Below are positions 7,536 to 16,571 of a DNA stretch of 35,590 bases, piece by piece (position 1 is the first letter of the stretch; each line of letters starts with the position of its first letter). A program made the translations under genes and the position numbers. Source of the stretch: an uncultured Anaerovibrio sp. (lineage in GTDB: Bacteria > Bacillota > Negativicutes > Selenomonadales > Selenomonadaceae); assembly GCA_934203205.1 (NCBI GenBank), contig CAKPYV010000023.1, forward strand, positions 1 to 35,590, given 5' to 3'. The notes below the pieces were generated by a model. It saw only the letters and a program-made list of their open reading frames with translations, did no database searches and had not been told where the DNA came from.

Positions 7536-9548
7536 ATGCCACGTAATCTAAATGCCTGGCTGGATATTTGCTTTATCCTGTTTGCGGCACTTATTCTTAC
7601 AGGTATACTAACTTATTACAATTTATTTATTGGCCTGGGAGCTGGGCTGGTGTGGCTCTGTCTGCTATTTTTTGGCCGAGAGCGCTGTCTTTGCCGCAGC
7701 GAGGAGTTTGAACACTACTGCCATACGGTTATTAGCAATGTAAACTCCGCCGCCAATTACGCTTTGGAAAAACTGCCCCAGGTGATTATTCTGGTGGACA
7801 AGGAGGGCCGTATCCAGTGGTTCAACAAGGAACTGGAAAAGCATATCAGCATAGAGCCTACCTACAATATTTTCATAGGAGATTTTTGGCCGGAGCTGGA
7901 TTTGGAACCTTTGTGGGGCCGCAATGGCAAAACTGTTTTTGTCCATGAAAACATTCACTATCAGGTTATTCATAGGCCTGTTTCCACCAAGGAAAATCAT
8001 TGTGGTATGCTGGCACTGTACATTCAGGATAATTCTGCCCTGGAAATTCTCAAAAACATTCATGCAGATTCCAGGACTACCCTGATGTATATTCAGATTG
8101 ATAACTTTAATGATGTACTGCAGGGCTTGAATGATACGGAGCAAAACAGCCTGATTTTTGAAACCAACAAGGCCATTACAGATTGGATGAATCATCTGGA
8201 GGGCTTCCTGCGGAAAGTATCCGAGGATTTGTATGTAGCCGTTATGGAAAAACGCAATCTGGATACAGCTATGGAGGAGAAGTTTGACATTCTGGACAAG
8301 GTGCGGAATCTACAGAACCCTGTTCGGCATCTCTCCGTAACCCTCAGTATCGGTGTAGCCGTAGCTGACCGTCAAAACCTGAATCAGCTTGGTGGCAAGG
8401 CCTATTCCATGCTGGAAATGGCTCTCAACCGTGGTGGTGACCAGGTGGCCGTGCTGAAACGGGGCAAAACTGAATTTTATGGTGGCAAAACCAATGCGGT
8501 AGAAAAGTACACCAGAGTCAAAGCCAGAATCATTTCCAATTCCATCTATGAACTGATTCAGGAATCTGATGAAGTATTTATTATGGGACACCAGAATGAG
8601 GACTTTGATTCCCTGGGAGCAGCTATTGGTGTTTCCCGCATGGCAAAATATCTGAAAAAACCTGTCCATATTATTCTTAGTGAATTTAACACAGGCATCA
8701 GCAAATTTACCGAGGCTCTCAAAGCCAAGGAGGGTTACAGCGAATTATTCCTCCCCGCCAACAAGCTTATCAATATTACAGCAGAACGGCCAGTGCTCTT
8801 TGTGGTTGATACCCATATCCCCCATCTGACGGCCTCCCCGGAGCTTTTGGAGCGTATCAAGGATATAGTGGTTATTGACCATCATCGCCGCAGCTCCAAT
8901 TTTATAAAAAATACCCGGCTTACCTATAGTGAGACAGCCACCAGCTCCACCAGTGAGTTGGTTACAGAGCTGCTTATCTATTTTAGTGATGATTTAACCC
9001 TGCCTCGCATGGAGGCTACAGCCCTTTATGCTGGCATTTTGGTAGATACCAAGAATTTTGCCGTGCAGACCGGTGTCCGTACCTTTGATGCAGCAGCCTA
9101 TCTTCGCCGCTGTGGTGCAGATCCAGTATCTGTTCGACAGATGTTCCGTTCAGACTTTGAAACGGAGCAGGCCAAGGCACAGGCCAAAGCACAGGCTCGC
9201 CTGCTGCCTGGCGGCTTGATTATTACCATGTGCCGAGAACCTTTGCCGAATATTCAGGTTATTGCCGCCCAGGTAGCAGATTCCATGCTGCGAATAGAGG
9301 ATGTGCGGGTGAGTATGGTGGTATTCCAGCTTACCCCGGATGTTATTGGCATTAGTGCCAGATCCACAGGCACCATTAATGTGCAGGTAATCATGGAGCA
9401 ATTTGGCGGCGGCGGTCATCAGAATGTAGCTGGTGCCCAGATAGTCAATAGTGATATTGACACCGTATTAGAAGATGTTATAACAGCAACTAAATTATTT
9501 ATAGAGGAGAATGATAAAAATGAAAGTAATACTGCTACAGGACGTTAA
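7536..9548 (+). CDS. gdpP: Cyclic-di-AMP phosphodiesterase GdpP (PAS, degenerate GGDEF, DHH-DHHA1)
   Basis: 670 residues, usual GdpP length. Two N-terminal membrane helices (about 8-48), a PAS-like domain (about 75-160), a degenerate GGDEF domain (about 170-310) with no GGDEF motif (so no cyclase activity expected), then the DHH phosphoesterase: GHQNEDFDSLGA (about 350-361) and VVIDHHRR (about 447), with DHHA1 ending in GGGGHQNVAGA (about 624-634). The metal-binding His/Asp residues are intact, so it should hydrolyse c-di-AMP to pApA and so affect potassium and wall homeostasis. The 3' end overlaps rplI by 29 bases, a tight coupling. Confidence 0.95.
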   Translation: MPRNLNAWLDICFILFAALILTGILTYYNLFIGLGAGLVWLCLLFFGRERCLCRSEEFEHYCHTVISNVNSAANYALEKLPQVIILVDKEGRIQWFNKELEKHISIEPTYNIFIGDFWPELDLEPLWGRNGKTVFVHENIHYQVIHRPVSTKENHCGMLALYIQDNSALEILKNIHADSRTTLMYIQIDNFNDVLQGLNDTEQNSLIFETNKAITDWMNHLEGFLRKVSEDLYVAVMEKRNLDTAMEEKFDILDKVRNLQNPVRHLSVTLSIGVAVADRQNLNQLGGKAYSMLEMALNRGGDQVAVLKRGKTEFYGGKTNAVEKYTRVKARIISNSIYELIQESDEVFIMGHQNEDFDSLGAAIGVSRMAKYLKKPVHIILSEFNTGISKFTEALKAKEGYSELFLPANKLINITAERPVLFVVDTHIPHLTASPELLERIKDIVVIDHHRRSSNFIKNTRLTYSETATSSTSELVTELLIYFSDDLTLPRMEATALYAGILVDTKNFAVQTGVRTFDAAAYLRRCGADPVSVRQMFRSDFETEQAKAQAKAQARLLPGGLIITMCREPLPNIQVIAAQVADSMLRIEDVRVSMVVFQLTPDVIGISARSTGTINVQVIMEQFGGGGHQNVAGAQIVNSDIDTVLEDVITATKLFIEENDKNESNTATGR

Positions 9549-9966
9549 AAAAGTTGGTAACAAAGGTGATATTGTAGAGGTTTCCGAGGGCTACGGCCGC
9601 AACTTCCTGCTGCCAAAGAAATACGCTCAGGAGGCTACTGCTGCCAATCTGAATGTGGCCAATGCCAAGGCTGGCTCTGCTGCCCGCAAAAAGGCTCAGG
9701 ACACTGATGAGGCCAAGCTCATGGCTGCCCAGCTCACCAAGATTACCGTAAAGATTCCGGTAAAGGTTGGTGCCAACGGCCGTCTCTTCGGTTCCGTTAC
9801 AGGCAAGGATGTTTCCGATATGCTGAAAAAGCAGCATAATATTGAGATGGACAAGCGCAAAATCTCCATTAAGGGCGAAGTTACCGGCCCAGGTCTTTAC
9901 GAAGCCGTTATCAAGGTACACCCAGAGATTACTACTACCATTAAGGTTGAGGTTACAGCAAACTAA
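9520..9966 (+). CDS. rplI: 50S ribosomal protein L9
   Basis: 148 residues, normal L9 length. MKVILLQDVKKVGNKGDIV and the GYGRNFLLPKKYA segment are the L9 N-terminal domain that binds 23S rRNA; a long helix and a C-terminal domain (RLFGSVT, GLYEAVIKVHPEI) follow. An in-frame ATG three codons earlier abuts the GAGGAGA ribosome binding site, so the second ATG at 9520, about 10 bases after it, is chosen. The start lies inside the end of gdpP, and the stop overlaps the next start (TAATG). Confidence 0.97.
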   Translation: MKVILLQDVKKVGNKGDIVEVSEGYGRNFLLPKKYAQEATAANLNVANAKAGSAARKKAQDTDEAKLMAAQLTKITVKIPVKVGANGRLFGSVTGKDVSDMLKKQHNIEMDKRKISIKGEVTGPGLYEAVIKVHPEITTTIKVEVTAN

Positions 9967-12032
9967 TGAACAATTTCTTTACCAGATTTTTCCGCTTGGA
10001 CAATTCCAAAGGGAAAAAGGATAATCAACAGCTCCAGCCTCCCCAGGATAACCCGACGGAAATAGCTCCCAAGGATGAGCTGGATAGAAAAATTGATATG
10101 ATTTTCACATTGCTGGTGGATTATTATGGTTCAGACAAATTAGTCATCAAAGCAGGCAAAATGGATGCCTTGCATCTGGTCCGCTCTCCTGAAAAGGGAG
10201 AGCGGGTTCTTGCTTTACAGAAGATTATTTTTGAGAACCCTACCCTGACAAAACCACCAGCCGAAAAGGAAATACCTGCTATACTGGATACCCTGACAGA
10301 AAAAATGTCGGATATTTTGGCTCGCCGCAGTCTGGAGGCAGATTTGGAGCAAAAAGTAGCTGACCGTCTAGAGGAAAACCATCAGGATTATGTACAGGAT
10401 ATTCGCCGGCAGGTATTGCAGGAGGAAAAAGCCGGGGAAACCCCTATGGAACAGCAGAAGCGTCAGAAGCTGGAGGCTATGGACCAAATCAGCCTGACTC
10501 AGTCTGTTATGGAGCTGCTGCGGCCCAAGACTCTGACGGATATTGTGGGACAGGAAAGAGCTGTAGCTTCCCTTTTAGCCAAGCTTAGCTCCCCCTATCC
10601 TCAACATTTGATTTTATACGGCCCTCCGGGAGTGGGCAAAACTACCGCCGCCAGATTGGTGCTAGAGGCTGCCAAAGAGAGAAAACTTTCCCCCTTTGGG
10701 CCAGAGGCTCCCTTTGTGGAAACCGATGGCACTACCCTGCGCTGGGATCCAAGGGATTTAACCAATCCTCTCCTAGGCTCCGTCCATGATCCAATTTATC
10801 AGGGCGCCCGGCGAGATTTGGCAGATACTGGGGTGCCAGAGCCAAAACCAGGACTGGTTACAGATGCCCACGGCGGTATCCTCTTTATAGATGAAATTGG
10901 GGAAATGGATACTACCTTGCAGAACAAACTACTAAAGGTATTGGAGGACAAGCGGGCTTTCTTTGAATCCGCCTATTATGATCCTACGGATGAAAAGGTG
11001 CCAGCCTATATTCGAAAGCTCTTTGAGGAAGGGGCTCCGGCAGATTTCGTACTCATTGGTGCCACCACCAGAGATGCTTCTGCCATCAATCCAGCCCTTC
11101 GCTCCCGTTGTGCTGAAATCTATTTTGAGCCTCTAACACCAGAGCATATTCAAACCATTGTCAATAATGCTGTTCAGCGCCTCAATGCCCAGCTAGCCGA
11201 GGGAGCAGCAGCCCTTATCAGTGAATATACCATTGAGGGCCGCAAGGCTATTAATATTCTGGCTGATGCCTACAGTCTAGCCTTAGAGCGCTATGAGCAG
11301 GATGACGCTTCAGCCGACCATCACAAGCCAGCAAAATCAGATGCTAGTGAAAATACAGCCTCTAATAATGAGGAATCCGAAACTCCTTCTTCTGAAGTGC
11401 AGACAAATCTCCCCACGGTGCTAATTACCAAGGAGGATATTTACAAGGTGGCACAGGTAAGCCGTCTTAGCCCTTATGTAACCAAAAAAGCTTCTGACAA
11501 AGGCCAGGTAGGCCACGTCTTTGGCCTGGGGGTAGCAGGCTACCTTGGCTCTGTCATGGAAATTGAGGCCATAGCCTTCCCTGCCCACGAAAAGGGCAAG
11601 GGCACCGTCCGCTTTAACGAAACAGCCGGCTCCATGGCCAAGGATTCCGTTTTCAATGCAGCCTCTGTAGTACGAAAATTAACTGGTCAGGACATACATG
11701 ACTATGATTTGCACATCAATGTCATTGGCGGAGGCAATATTGATGGCCCTAGTGCAGGCACAGCCATTCTGACGGCTATTATTTCCGCCATTACAGACAA
11801 GGCCATTCGTCAGGATACAGCCATAACCGGAGAAATTTCTCTCCAGGGCAAGGTAAGGCCTGTAGGGGGCGTTTTTGAAAAAGCCTATGGTGCCCGTCAG
11901 GCAGGCATATCCCGCCTGATTATCCCCCAGGAAAATGCCAAGGATATTCCAGCTCATCATCTAGGGCTGGCAATTTATCCTGTTGATACAGCCCAGGAGG
12001 CTTTAGAGCTTTTAATGGAAAAGGAGGAGTAA
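9966..12032 (+). CDS. Lon-family ATP-dependent protease (LonC/LonB-like)
   Basis: 688 residues. An N-terminal region of about 180 residues unlike classical Lon, then an AAA+ domain with Walker A LYGPPGVGKTT (about 216) and Walker B GGILFIDEIGE (about 302), and a C-terminal Lon protease domain with the catalytic Ser in GPSAGTA (about 595) and Lys in GGVFEKAYGARQAG (about 638). Single-subunit ATPase plus S16 protease fits the LonC branch known from Firmicutes. Between the two domains lies an acidic, Ser/Asn/Glu-rich linker (about 440-480). It starts on the A of the rplI stop codon (TAATG), and no strong ribosome binding site is seen, so translation is probably coupled. Confidence 0.88.
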   Translation: MNNFFTRFFRLDNSKGKKDNQQLQPPQDNPTEIAPKDELDRKIDMIFTLLVDYYGSDKLVIKAGKMDALHLVRSPEKGERVLALQKIIFENPTLTKPPAEKEIPAILDTLTEKMSDILARRSLEADLEQKVADRLEENHQDYVQDIRRQVLQEEKAGETPMEQQKRQKLEAMDQISLTQSVMELLRPKTLTDIVGQERAVASLLAKLSSPYPQHLILYGPPGVGKTTAARLVLEAAKERKLSPFGPEAPFVETDGTTLRWDPRDLTNPLLGSVHDPIYQGARRDLADTGVPEPKPGLVTDAHGGILFIDEIGEMDTTLQNKLLKVLEDKRAFFESAYYDPTDEKVPAYIRKLFEEGAPADFVLIGATTRDASAINPALRSRCAEIYFEPLTPEHIQTIVNNAVQRLNAQLAEGAAALISEYTIEGRKAINILADAYSLALERYEQDDASADHHKPAKSDASENTASNNEESETPSSEVQTNLPTVLITKEDIYKVAQVSRLSPYVTKKASDKGQVGHVFGLGVAGYLGSVMEIEAIAFPAHEKGKGTVRFNETAGSMAKDSVFNAASVVRKLTGQDIHDYDLHINVIGGGNIDGPSAGTAILTAIISAITDKAIRQDTAITGEISLQGKVRPVGGVFEKAYGARQAGISRLIIPQENAKDIPAHHLGLAIYPVDTAQEALELLMEKEE

Positions 12033-12033
12033 T

Positions 12034-13383
12034 ATGCCCACACAGGATGATCTCATAAAGCTGGCTCCCCCTAATAATATTGAGGCCGAGCAGGCTGTTT
12101 TGGGCTCCATGATGTCCAAGGCCTCTGCGGTGGCAGATGCGGTAGAAATGCTAAAAGCTGAGGATTTCTACCGGGAAGCCCATAGAATTATCTTTAACAC
12201 TATGAAAGGTCTTTTTAGGGATAATATTCCTGTGGATATTGTGACTCTATCAGAACAGCTTTCCAAGGATAATCTACTGGAAAAGGCCGGTGGCCCTGCT
12301 TTTATTGCAGGTCTGGCCAACGCAGTTCCTTCTGCCTCCAGTGTGCCCTACTATGCCAAAATCGTGCGGGAAAAAGCTGATTTACGCAACCTTCTAAATG
12401 CCGCCAGCGATATTACGGCTATGGTTTATGATGGTGAGGATGATGTGCCTACCATTTTGGATAAATCCGAAAAGCGGATTATGGAAGCAGCCAGCCATCA
12501 GAATACCAGCGATTTTACCCCTATTGGAGATATTGTACTTTCCACCATTGATAAGATTAATACTGTATTTGAGGCTCACGGTGGCTTAACCGGTATTCCT
12601 ACAGATTTTACGGATTTGGACAATCTTACCTCTGGCCTACAGCCATCAGATTTGATTCTGGTAGCTGCCCGCCCAAGTATGGGTAAAACCGCCTTTACCC
12701 TGAATATTGCCGCCAATGTGGCTATCAGAGCCAAAAAGACAGTAGCCTTCTTTTCCTTGGAAATGTCCAAAAACCAGCTTATGCAAAGAATGCTTTGCTC
12801 TGAAGCCAGTCTGGACTCCCAGAAAGCCCGAGTTGGCGAGCTGACCAACGAGGAATGGAATCGCCTGATTGGCATGGGTGAAATCATTGGCAAGGCACCC
12901 ATCTATATTGATGATACTGCCGGTATCCAGATTAACGAGCTTCGTTCCAAGGCTAGACGTCTAAAGTCCCAGCATGGTCTGGATTTGATTATCATTGACT
13001 ACCTGCAGCTGATGCAGGGCAGCACCACCAAAAACAGCGGTGATAATCGGCAGGCTGAGATTGCAGAGATTTCCCGCTCCCTAAAGGCCTTGGCCAGAGA
13101 GCTGAACGTGCCGATTATTGCCCTGTCCCAGCTCAGCCGAAGCGTAGAAAATCGTCAGGTCAAAAAACCCATGCTTAGCGACCTGAGAGAATCCGGCTCC
13201 CTGGAGCAGGATGCGGATATTGTTATGTTCCTTTATCGCGAGGATTACTATGATCCCCAGACAACCAATCAAAACATTACCGAGGTTATTATTGCCAAGC
13301 ATCGCAATGGCCCAGTAGATACTGTGAAGCTGTATTTCAAAAAGGAATATACCCGTTTCGACAATCTTTCCAAAATGCAATAA
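12034..13383 (+). CDS. dnaB: Replicative DNA helicase
   Basis: 449 residues, standard DnaB length. The N-terminal domain begins NIEAEQAVLGSMM; the RecA-like motor domain has Walker A ARPSMGKTAFTLN (about 212), LFFSLEMS-like AFFSLEMSKNQL, DLIIIDYLQLMQG (Walker B) and ESGSLEQDADIVMFLYR. It unwinds DNA at the replication fork as a hexamer. GGAGGAG precedes the ATG, which is one base after the lon stop codon, so the operon is read through. No intein is present. A strong terminator follows directly. Confidence 0.98.
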   Translation: MPTQDDLIKLAPPNNIEAEQAVLGSMMSKASAVADAVEMLKAEDFYREAHRIIFNTMKGLFRDNIPVDIVTLSEQLSKDNLLEKAGGPAFIAGLANAVPSASSVPYYAKIVREKADLRNLLNAASDITAMVYDGEDDVPTILDKSEKRIMEAASHQNTSDFTPIGDIVLSTIDKINTVFEAHGGLTGIPTDFTDLDNLTSGLQPSDLILVAARPSMGKTAFTLNIAANVAIRAKKTVAFFSLEMSKNQLMQRMLCSEASLDSQKARVGELTNEEWNRLIGMGEIIGKAPIYIDDTAGIQINELRSKARRLKSQHGLDLIIIDYLQLMQGSTTKNSGDNRQAEIAEISRSLKALARELNVPIIALSQLSRSVENRQVKKPMLSDLRESGSLEQDADIVMFLYREDYYDPQTTNQNITEVIIAKHRNGPVDTVKLYFKKEYTRFDNLSKMQ

Positions 13384-13390
13384 AAATTTT

Positions 13391-13430
13391 AAAAATCCTG
13401 TCTGTATTTTTATTTACAGGCAGGATTTTT
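13391..13430. terminator. Terminator after dnaB
   Basis: A 16-bp stem with one G-T wobble (AAAAATCCTGTCTGTA / TACAGGCAGGATTTTT) begins 8 bases after the dnaB stop. The A- and T-rich flanks would let it work in both directions. Confidence 0.9.
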
Positions 13431-13459
13431 GACATTTAGTGCGAATTAATATGTATATG
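13429..13459 (+). promoter_or_regulatory. Promoter for the phosphoglucomutase gene
   Basis: A perfect TTGACA (13429-13434) overlaps the 3' end of the dnaB terminator hairpin and is followed after 15-19 bases by TATGTA/TATATG. A second TTGACA near 13481 is too close to the start codon to serve as a -35 box. Confidence 0.5.
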
Positions 13460-13504
13460 GTGAATTATGATTATCTGTCTTTTGACAACTGAGGAGGAAT
13501 ATAT

Positions 13505-15187
13505 ATGTATAATGAAGAATATCAGCGCTGGCTGGCTGCGGATTTGCAGGATGCTGACCTGTCTCCTGAATTAAGAAAAATTCAGGGCAATGATGAGGAA
13601 ATCAAGGATAGATTTGCTGTTTCCCTGCAATTTGGTACTGCCGGACTAAGAGGCGTTCTCGGCGCTGGTACGAACCGCATGAATATCTATGTAGTAGCTC
13701 AGGCTACTCAGGGCTTGGCCAACTGGGTTAAGACTCAGGGCGGCACTCAGACTGTGGCCATCAGCTTTGACACTCGTCTTAAGAGCGATGTTTTCTCCAA
13801 AACCGCTGCTGGTGTATTGGCTGCCAATGGCATCAAGGTACGCATCTATGATGCTGCTATGCCTGTACCAGCTCTGTCCTTTGCCACCAGATACTACAAC
13901 TGTAATGCAGGTATTATGGTAACAGCCTCCCACAACCCAGCCAAATATAATGGCTACAAGGCCTACGGCCCAGATGGCTGCCAGATGCCTGACCAGGCTG
14001 CCGATGTGGTATATAACGAAATCCAGAAGATTGATGTCCTCAATGGTGCTCAACAGATTTCCTTTGCCCAGGGCGTTGAGGATGGCCTGATTCGCTTTGT
14101 AGGGGATGACTGCAAGAAGGCTTTCTATGAGGCTATTGAGGCCTGTCAGGTACGCCCAGGCCTGGCTGCTACCTCTGGTCTGAAGCTGGTATACAGCCCA
14201 CTTAACGGCTCCGGTCTGGTGCCTGTTACTCAGGTACTTAAAGATATTGGTATTACGGATATTACCATTGTACCAGAGCAGGAATATCCAAATGGTTATT
14301 TCACCACCTGCAGCTATCCAAATCCAGAAATCTATGCTGCCCTAGAGTCTGGCTTGAAGCTGGCCAAGGAATGTGATGCAGATTTGATGCTGGCTACAGA
14401 TCCTGATGCAGACCGGGTAGGTATTGCTATGAAGTGTCCTGACGGCACCTATGAGCTGGTAACTGGTAACGAAATGGGTGCCCTGCTTCTTGATTATATC
14501 TGCGCAGGCCGTATTGAAAAGGGCACTATGCCAAAGGATCCTGTTGCTGTTATGTCTCTGGTATCTACCCCATTGGCCAAGGCCATTGCCAAGCATTACA
14601 ATGTAGAGCTGCGCAGTGTTCTCACAGGCTTCAAGTGGATTGGTGACCAGATTCTCAACCTGGAAAAAAACCATCAGGAGGATCGGTTTATCTTTGGCTT
14701 TGAGGAAAGCTATGGCTATCTGGCAGGCTCCTATGTCCGGGACAAGGACGCTGTTGTAGCCTCCATGCTGATTTGTGAAATGGCTGCCTACTACAGAGCT
14801 AATGGCTCCAGCATCAAACAGCGTCTGGAGGAAATCTACAGCCAGTATGGCCGTTATTTCAACAAAACCGACAGCTTTGAATTCCCAGGTCTTAGCGGCA
14901 TGGACAAAATGGCTGGCATTATGACTCAGCTTCGCCAGGAGCCGCTTGCTGCAATTGGTGCTCACAAGATTGCCAAGGCTGTTGACTTCAAGAAATCTGA
15001 AGAAACCGGCCTGCCACCAGCTAATGTGCTTCTCTATGAGCTGGAAAACGGCGCTACAGTTATTATTCGCCCATCTGGCACCGAACCAAAAATCAAGGCA
15101 TACTTCACCACTTTGGGCAAGGATTTGGCCGAGGCACAGGCTCAGAAAGATGAGCTGGCTGCTGCCGTAGAGCCAATCTTCGCTTAA
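13505..15187 (+). CDS. Phospho-sugar mutase (phosphoglucomutase/phosphomannomutase)
   Basis: 560 residues, the size of the PgcA-type alpha-D-phosphohexomutases. It exchanges the phosphate between C1 and C6 of glucose or mannose for glycan and envelope precursor synthesis. The phosphoserine loop TASHNPAKYNGYK is at about 139, the Mg-binding loop ATDPDADRVG at about 298, the sugar-binding loop GFEESYGYL at about 398 and the phosphate-binding RPSGTEPKIKAYF at about 523, all intact. GAGGAGG precedes the ATG. It has its own promoter and a terminator, so is monocistronic. Whether glucose or mannose is preferred cannot be read from sequence. Confidence 0.93.
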   Translation: MYNEEYQRWLAADLQDADLSPELRKIQGNDEEIKDRFAVSLQFGTAGLRGVLGAGTNRMNIYVVAQATQGLANWVKTQGGTQTVAISFDTRLKSDVFSKTAAGVLAANGIKVRIYDAAMPVPALSFATRYYNCNAGIMVTASHNPAKYNGYKAYGPDGCQMPDQAADVVYNEIQKIDVLNGAQQISFAQGVEDGLIRFVGDDCKKAFYEAIEACQVRPGLAATSGLKLVYSPLNGSGLVPVTQVLKDIGITDITIVPEQEYPNGYFTTCSYPNPEIYAALESGLKLAKECDADLMLATDPDADRVGIAMKCPDGTYELVTGNEMGALLLDYICAGRIEKGTMPKDPVAVMSLVSTPLAKAIAKHYNVELRSVLTGFKWIGDQILNLEKNHQEDRFIFGFEESYGYLAGSYVRDKDAVVASMLICEMAAYYRANGSSIKQRLEEIYSQYGRYFNKTDSFEFPGLSGMDKMAGIMTQLRQEPLAAIGAHKIAKAVDFKKSEETGLPPANVLLYELENGATVIIRPSGTEPKIKAYFTTLGKDLAEAQAQKDELAAAVEPIFA

Positions 15188-15217
15188 TACCAGACATTAA
15201 CCCAATCTAATAAACAC

Positions 15218-15249
15218 TAATACTGCTCTCCACATGAGGGCAGTATTCA
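15218..15249 (+). terminator. First hairpin after the phosphohexomutase gene
   Basis: A 12-bp stem with one wobble (AATACTGCTCTC / GAGGGCAGTATT) 30 bases after the stop codon. The U-tract is short (CATT), so the next hairpin probably does most of the work. Confidence 0.55.
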
Positions 15250-15253
15250 TTAG

Positions 15254-15291
15254 AAAAGCCCTTGGGGACTATAATATCCCCAAGGGCTTTT
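15254..15291. terminator. Bidirectional terminator between convergent genes
   Basis: A perfect 15-bp stem (AAAAGCCCTTGGGGA and its complement) with an 8-base loop. It has an A-run on one side and a T-run on the other, and stops both the plus-strand mutase gene and the long minus-strand operon that ends at 15335. Confidence 0.9.
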
Positions 15292-15334
15292 GATGTTATA
15301 TAAATAAATCTTTCACATTTGTAATGCCTAACAA

Positions 15335-16471
15335 TTAAATATCCAATATATTCTTATTCCTATCTCTTGCCTCGTTTACACGCCTAGCTGTTCTCTCGAC
15401 AAAAGCCTCTTGTTCCTTTTTATCTGAATAACTGATCTTTTCCGACAAATTTTTATCTATAATAGTTTTATAAAGTTGTCTTGCCAAAACTGAATTGCTA
15501 ATAAGCCCCCTTTTTCCTAGTAATTTTGCGGTATTACTATTATACACCATGTCATTAGCATCTGTAGCATGAAAAAACTCTACTAGAAATCTAGTATTTA
15601 CATAACCATCTTTTACCTGCAATACCTCAGCCTGTATAAGATCCTGTATATAGGATTTTATAGGTCGAGGCGGTACCGTGGCTGGATCTATATAATATTC
15701 GTAGCCATCATAATTGCCTGCATAAACATATTTAGCCGCTAATTCTTGCTTTTTCTTTTCAATGTACGCATTATTTCTTGCGGTATTTACACTAATTGCA
15801 TAGCTTCTTACATTATTGTATAAATTGTCAAATACAAAAACATCTGCAAATTTTATATCATTAATCGCAACATCTTTCCCTAAGTCAGAAATCTGCTTTG
15901 AATTATCCTCTATCACAGATAGTCCAATTTTTATGCCATTACTGCTAGGATCTACCACTATACTTTTTACAGCAAGTATTAATTCTTTTTCTTTATTCAT
16001 AATATCTATAAGTTGTTGTGCTGTTTCCGAATAATACTTCCTAGACCTCATATCTCTCAATCTATCAGATATCTCATCAATTCTATTTGCATCTTCTTGC
16101 AGTTTTTCGGTAAATTTTGATATATCATCCGTAGAAGTATCTGCATTTAGTTCACTAACACCTGATAAATCATTATTTATATCCGAAAGTTCCATATATA
16201 TTTCTCTATACTGGACAATATAAGTGTTTCTATCATATGCACCATAGCCTATATATCCTAACAATGCCAACAATACTACGCCTAGAAGTAACAATATTTT
16301 TTTCTTATGATTTTGTCCGCAAAATAAATATTGTTTTGCTGTTTTTATTTTATCATTAACTGACATATATGATGCCGAATTAATATTATCAGTAACTTTT
16401 TTCCCGCAATTCATACAAAAATTATCTTCATTTTCAGTTCCGCAATCACATTTCCACTTTTTTTTCACCAT
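15335..16471 (-). CDS. Zinc-ribbon membrane protein with extracytoplasmic helical domain (operon gene 12)
   Basis: 378 residues, function unknown. An N-terminal zinc ribbon (Cys8, Cys10, Cys19, Cys22; WKCDCGTEN...FCMNCG), a basic linker, one membrane helix (about 59-77), then an outside domain predicted to be mainly helical (about 85-240) and a C-terminal part with no cysteine. The zinc ribbon should face the cytoplasm. The same plan recurs in the gene at 18019-19335. The start at 16471 is chosen because the zinc ribbon begins there and GGAGG lies just upstream, although only 3 bases away; the GTG one codon on is an alternative. It is the last gene of the 12-gene operon, separated from the previous one by 100 bases holding a large hairpin. 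Very AT-rich. Confidence 0.75.
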   Translation of the reverse strand: MVKKKWKCDCGTENEDNFCMNCGKKVTDNINSASYMSVNDKIKTAKQYLFCGQNHKKKILLLLGVVLLALLGYIGYGAYDRNTYIVQYREIYMELSDINNDLSGVSELNADTSTDDISKFTEKLQEDANRIDEISDRLRDMRSRKYYSETAQQLIDIMNKEKELILAVKSIVVDPSSNGIKIGLSVIEDNSKQISDLGKDVAINDIKFADVFVFDNLYNNVRSYAISVNTARNNAYIEKKKQELAAKYVYAGNYDGYEYYIDPATVPPRPIKSYIQDLIQAEVLQVKDGYVNTRFLVEFFHATDANDMVYNSNTAKLLGKRGLISNSVLARQLYKTIIDKNLSEKISYSDKKEQEAFVERTARRVNEARDRNKNILDI

Positions 16472-16492
16472 ATACCTCCAATTATAAACAAT

Positions 16493-16533
16493 AGTATTTG
16501 CGGATGAAGATATTATTTTCATCCACAAATACT
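16493..16533 (-). repeat. Intercistronic hairpin between operon genes 11 and 12
   Basis: A 16-bp stem with one mismatch (AGTATTTGnGGATGAA and its complement) with a 9-base loop. On the minus strand it is followed by ATTGTTTATAATT, not a clean U-tract, so it may be a weak terminator or an mRNA processing/stability element that lowers expression of the last gene. Confidence 0.65.
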
Positions 16534-16571
16534 AAAAATGTTATCTACAGGAAATTAGTAACATCATGCTA

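Noticed and set aside
12034..13383. Intein or split in dnaB
   Set aside because: The Walker A and later motifs are contiguous and the length is normal.
13481..13486. Second TTGACA ahead of the phosphohexomutase
   Set aside because: It lies only about 19 bases before the start codon and overlaps the ribosome binding region, leaving no room for a -10 box.
14342..14965. A 207-codon open frame antisense to the phosphohexomutase gene
   Set aside because: The sense strand encodes a complete enzyme with all motifs; the antisense product resembles nothing and has no start signals.
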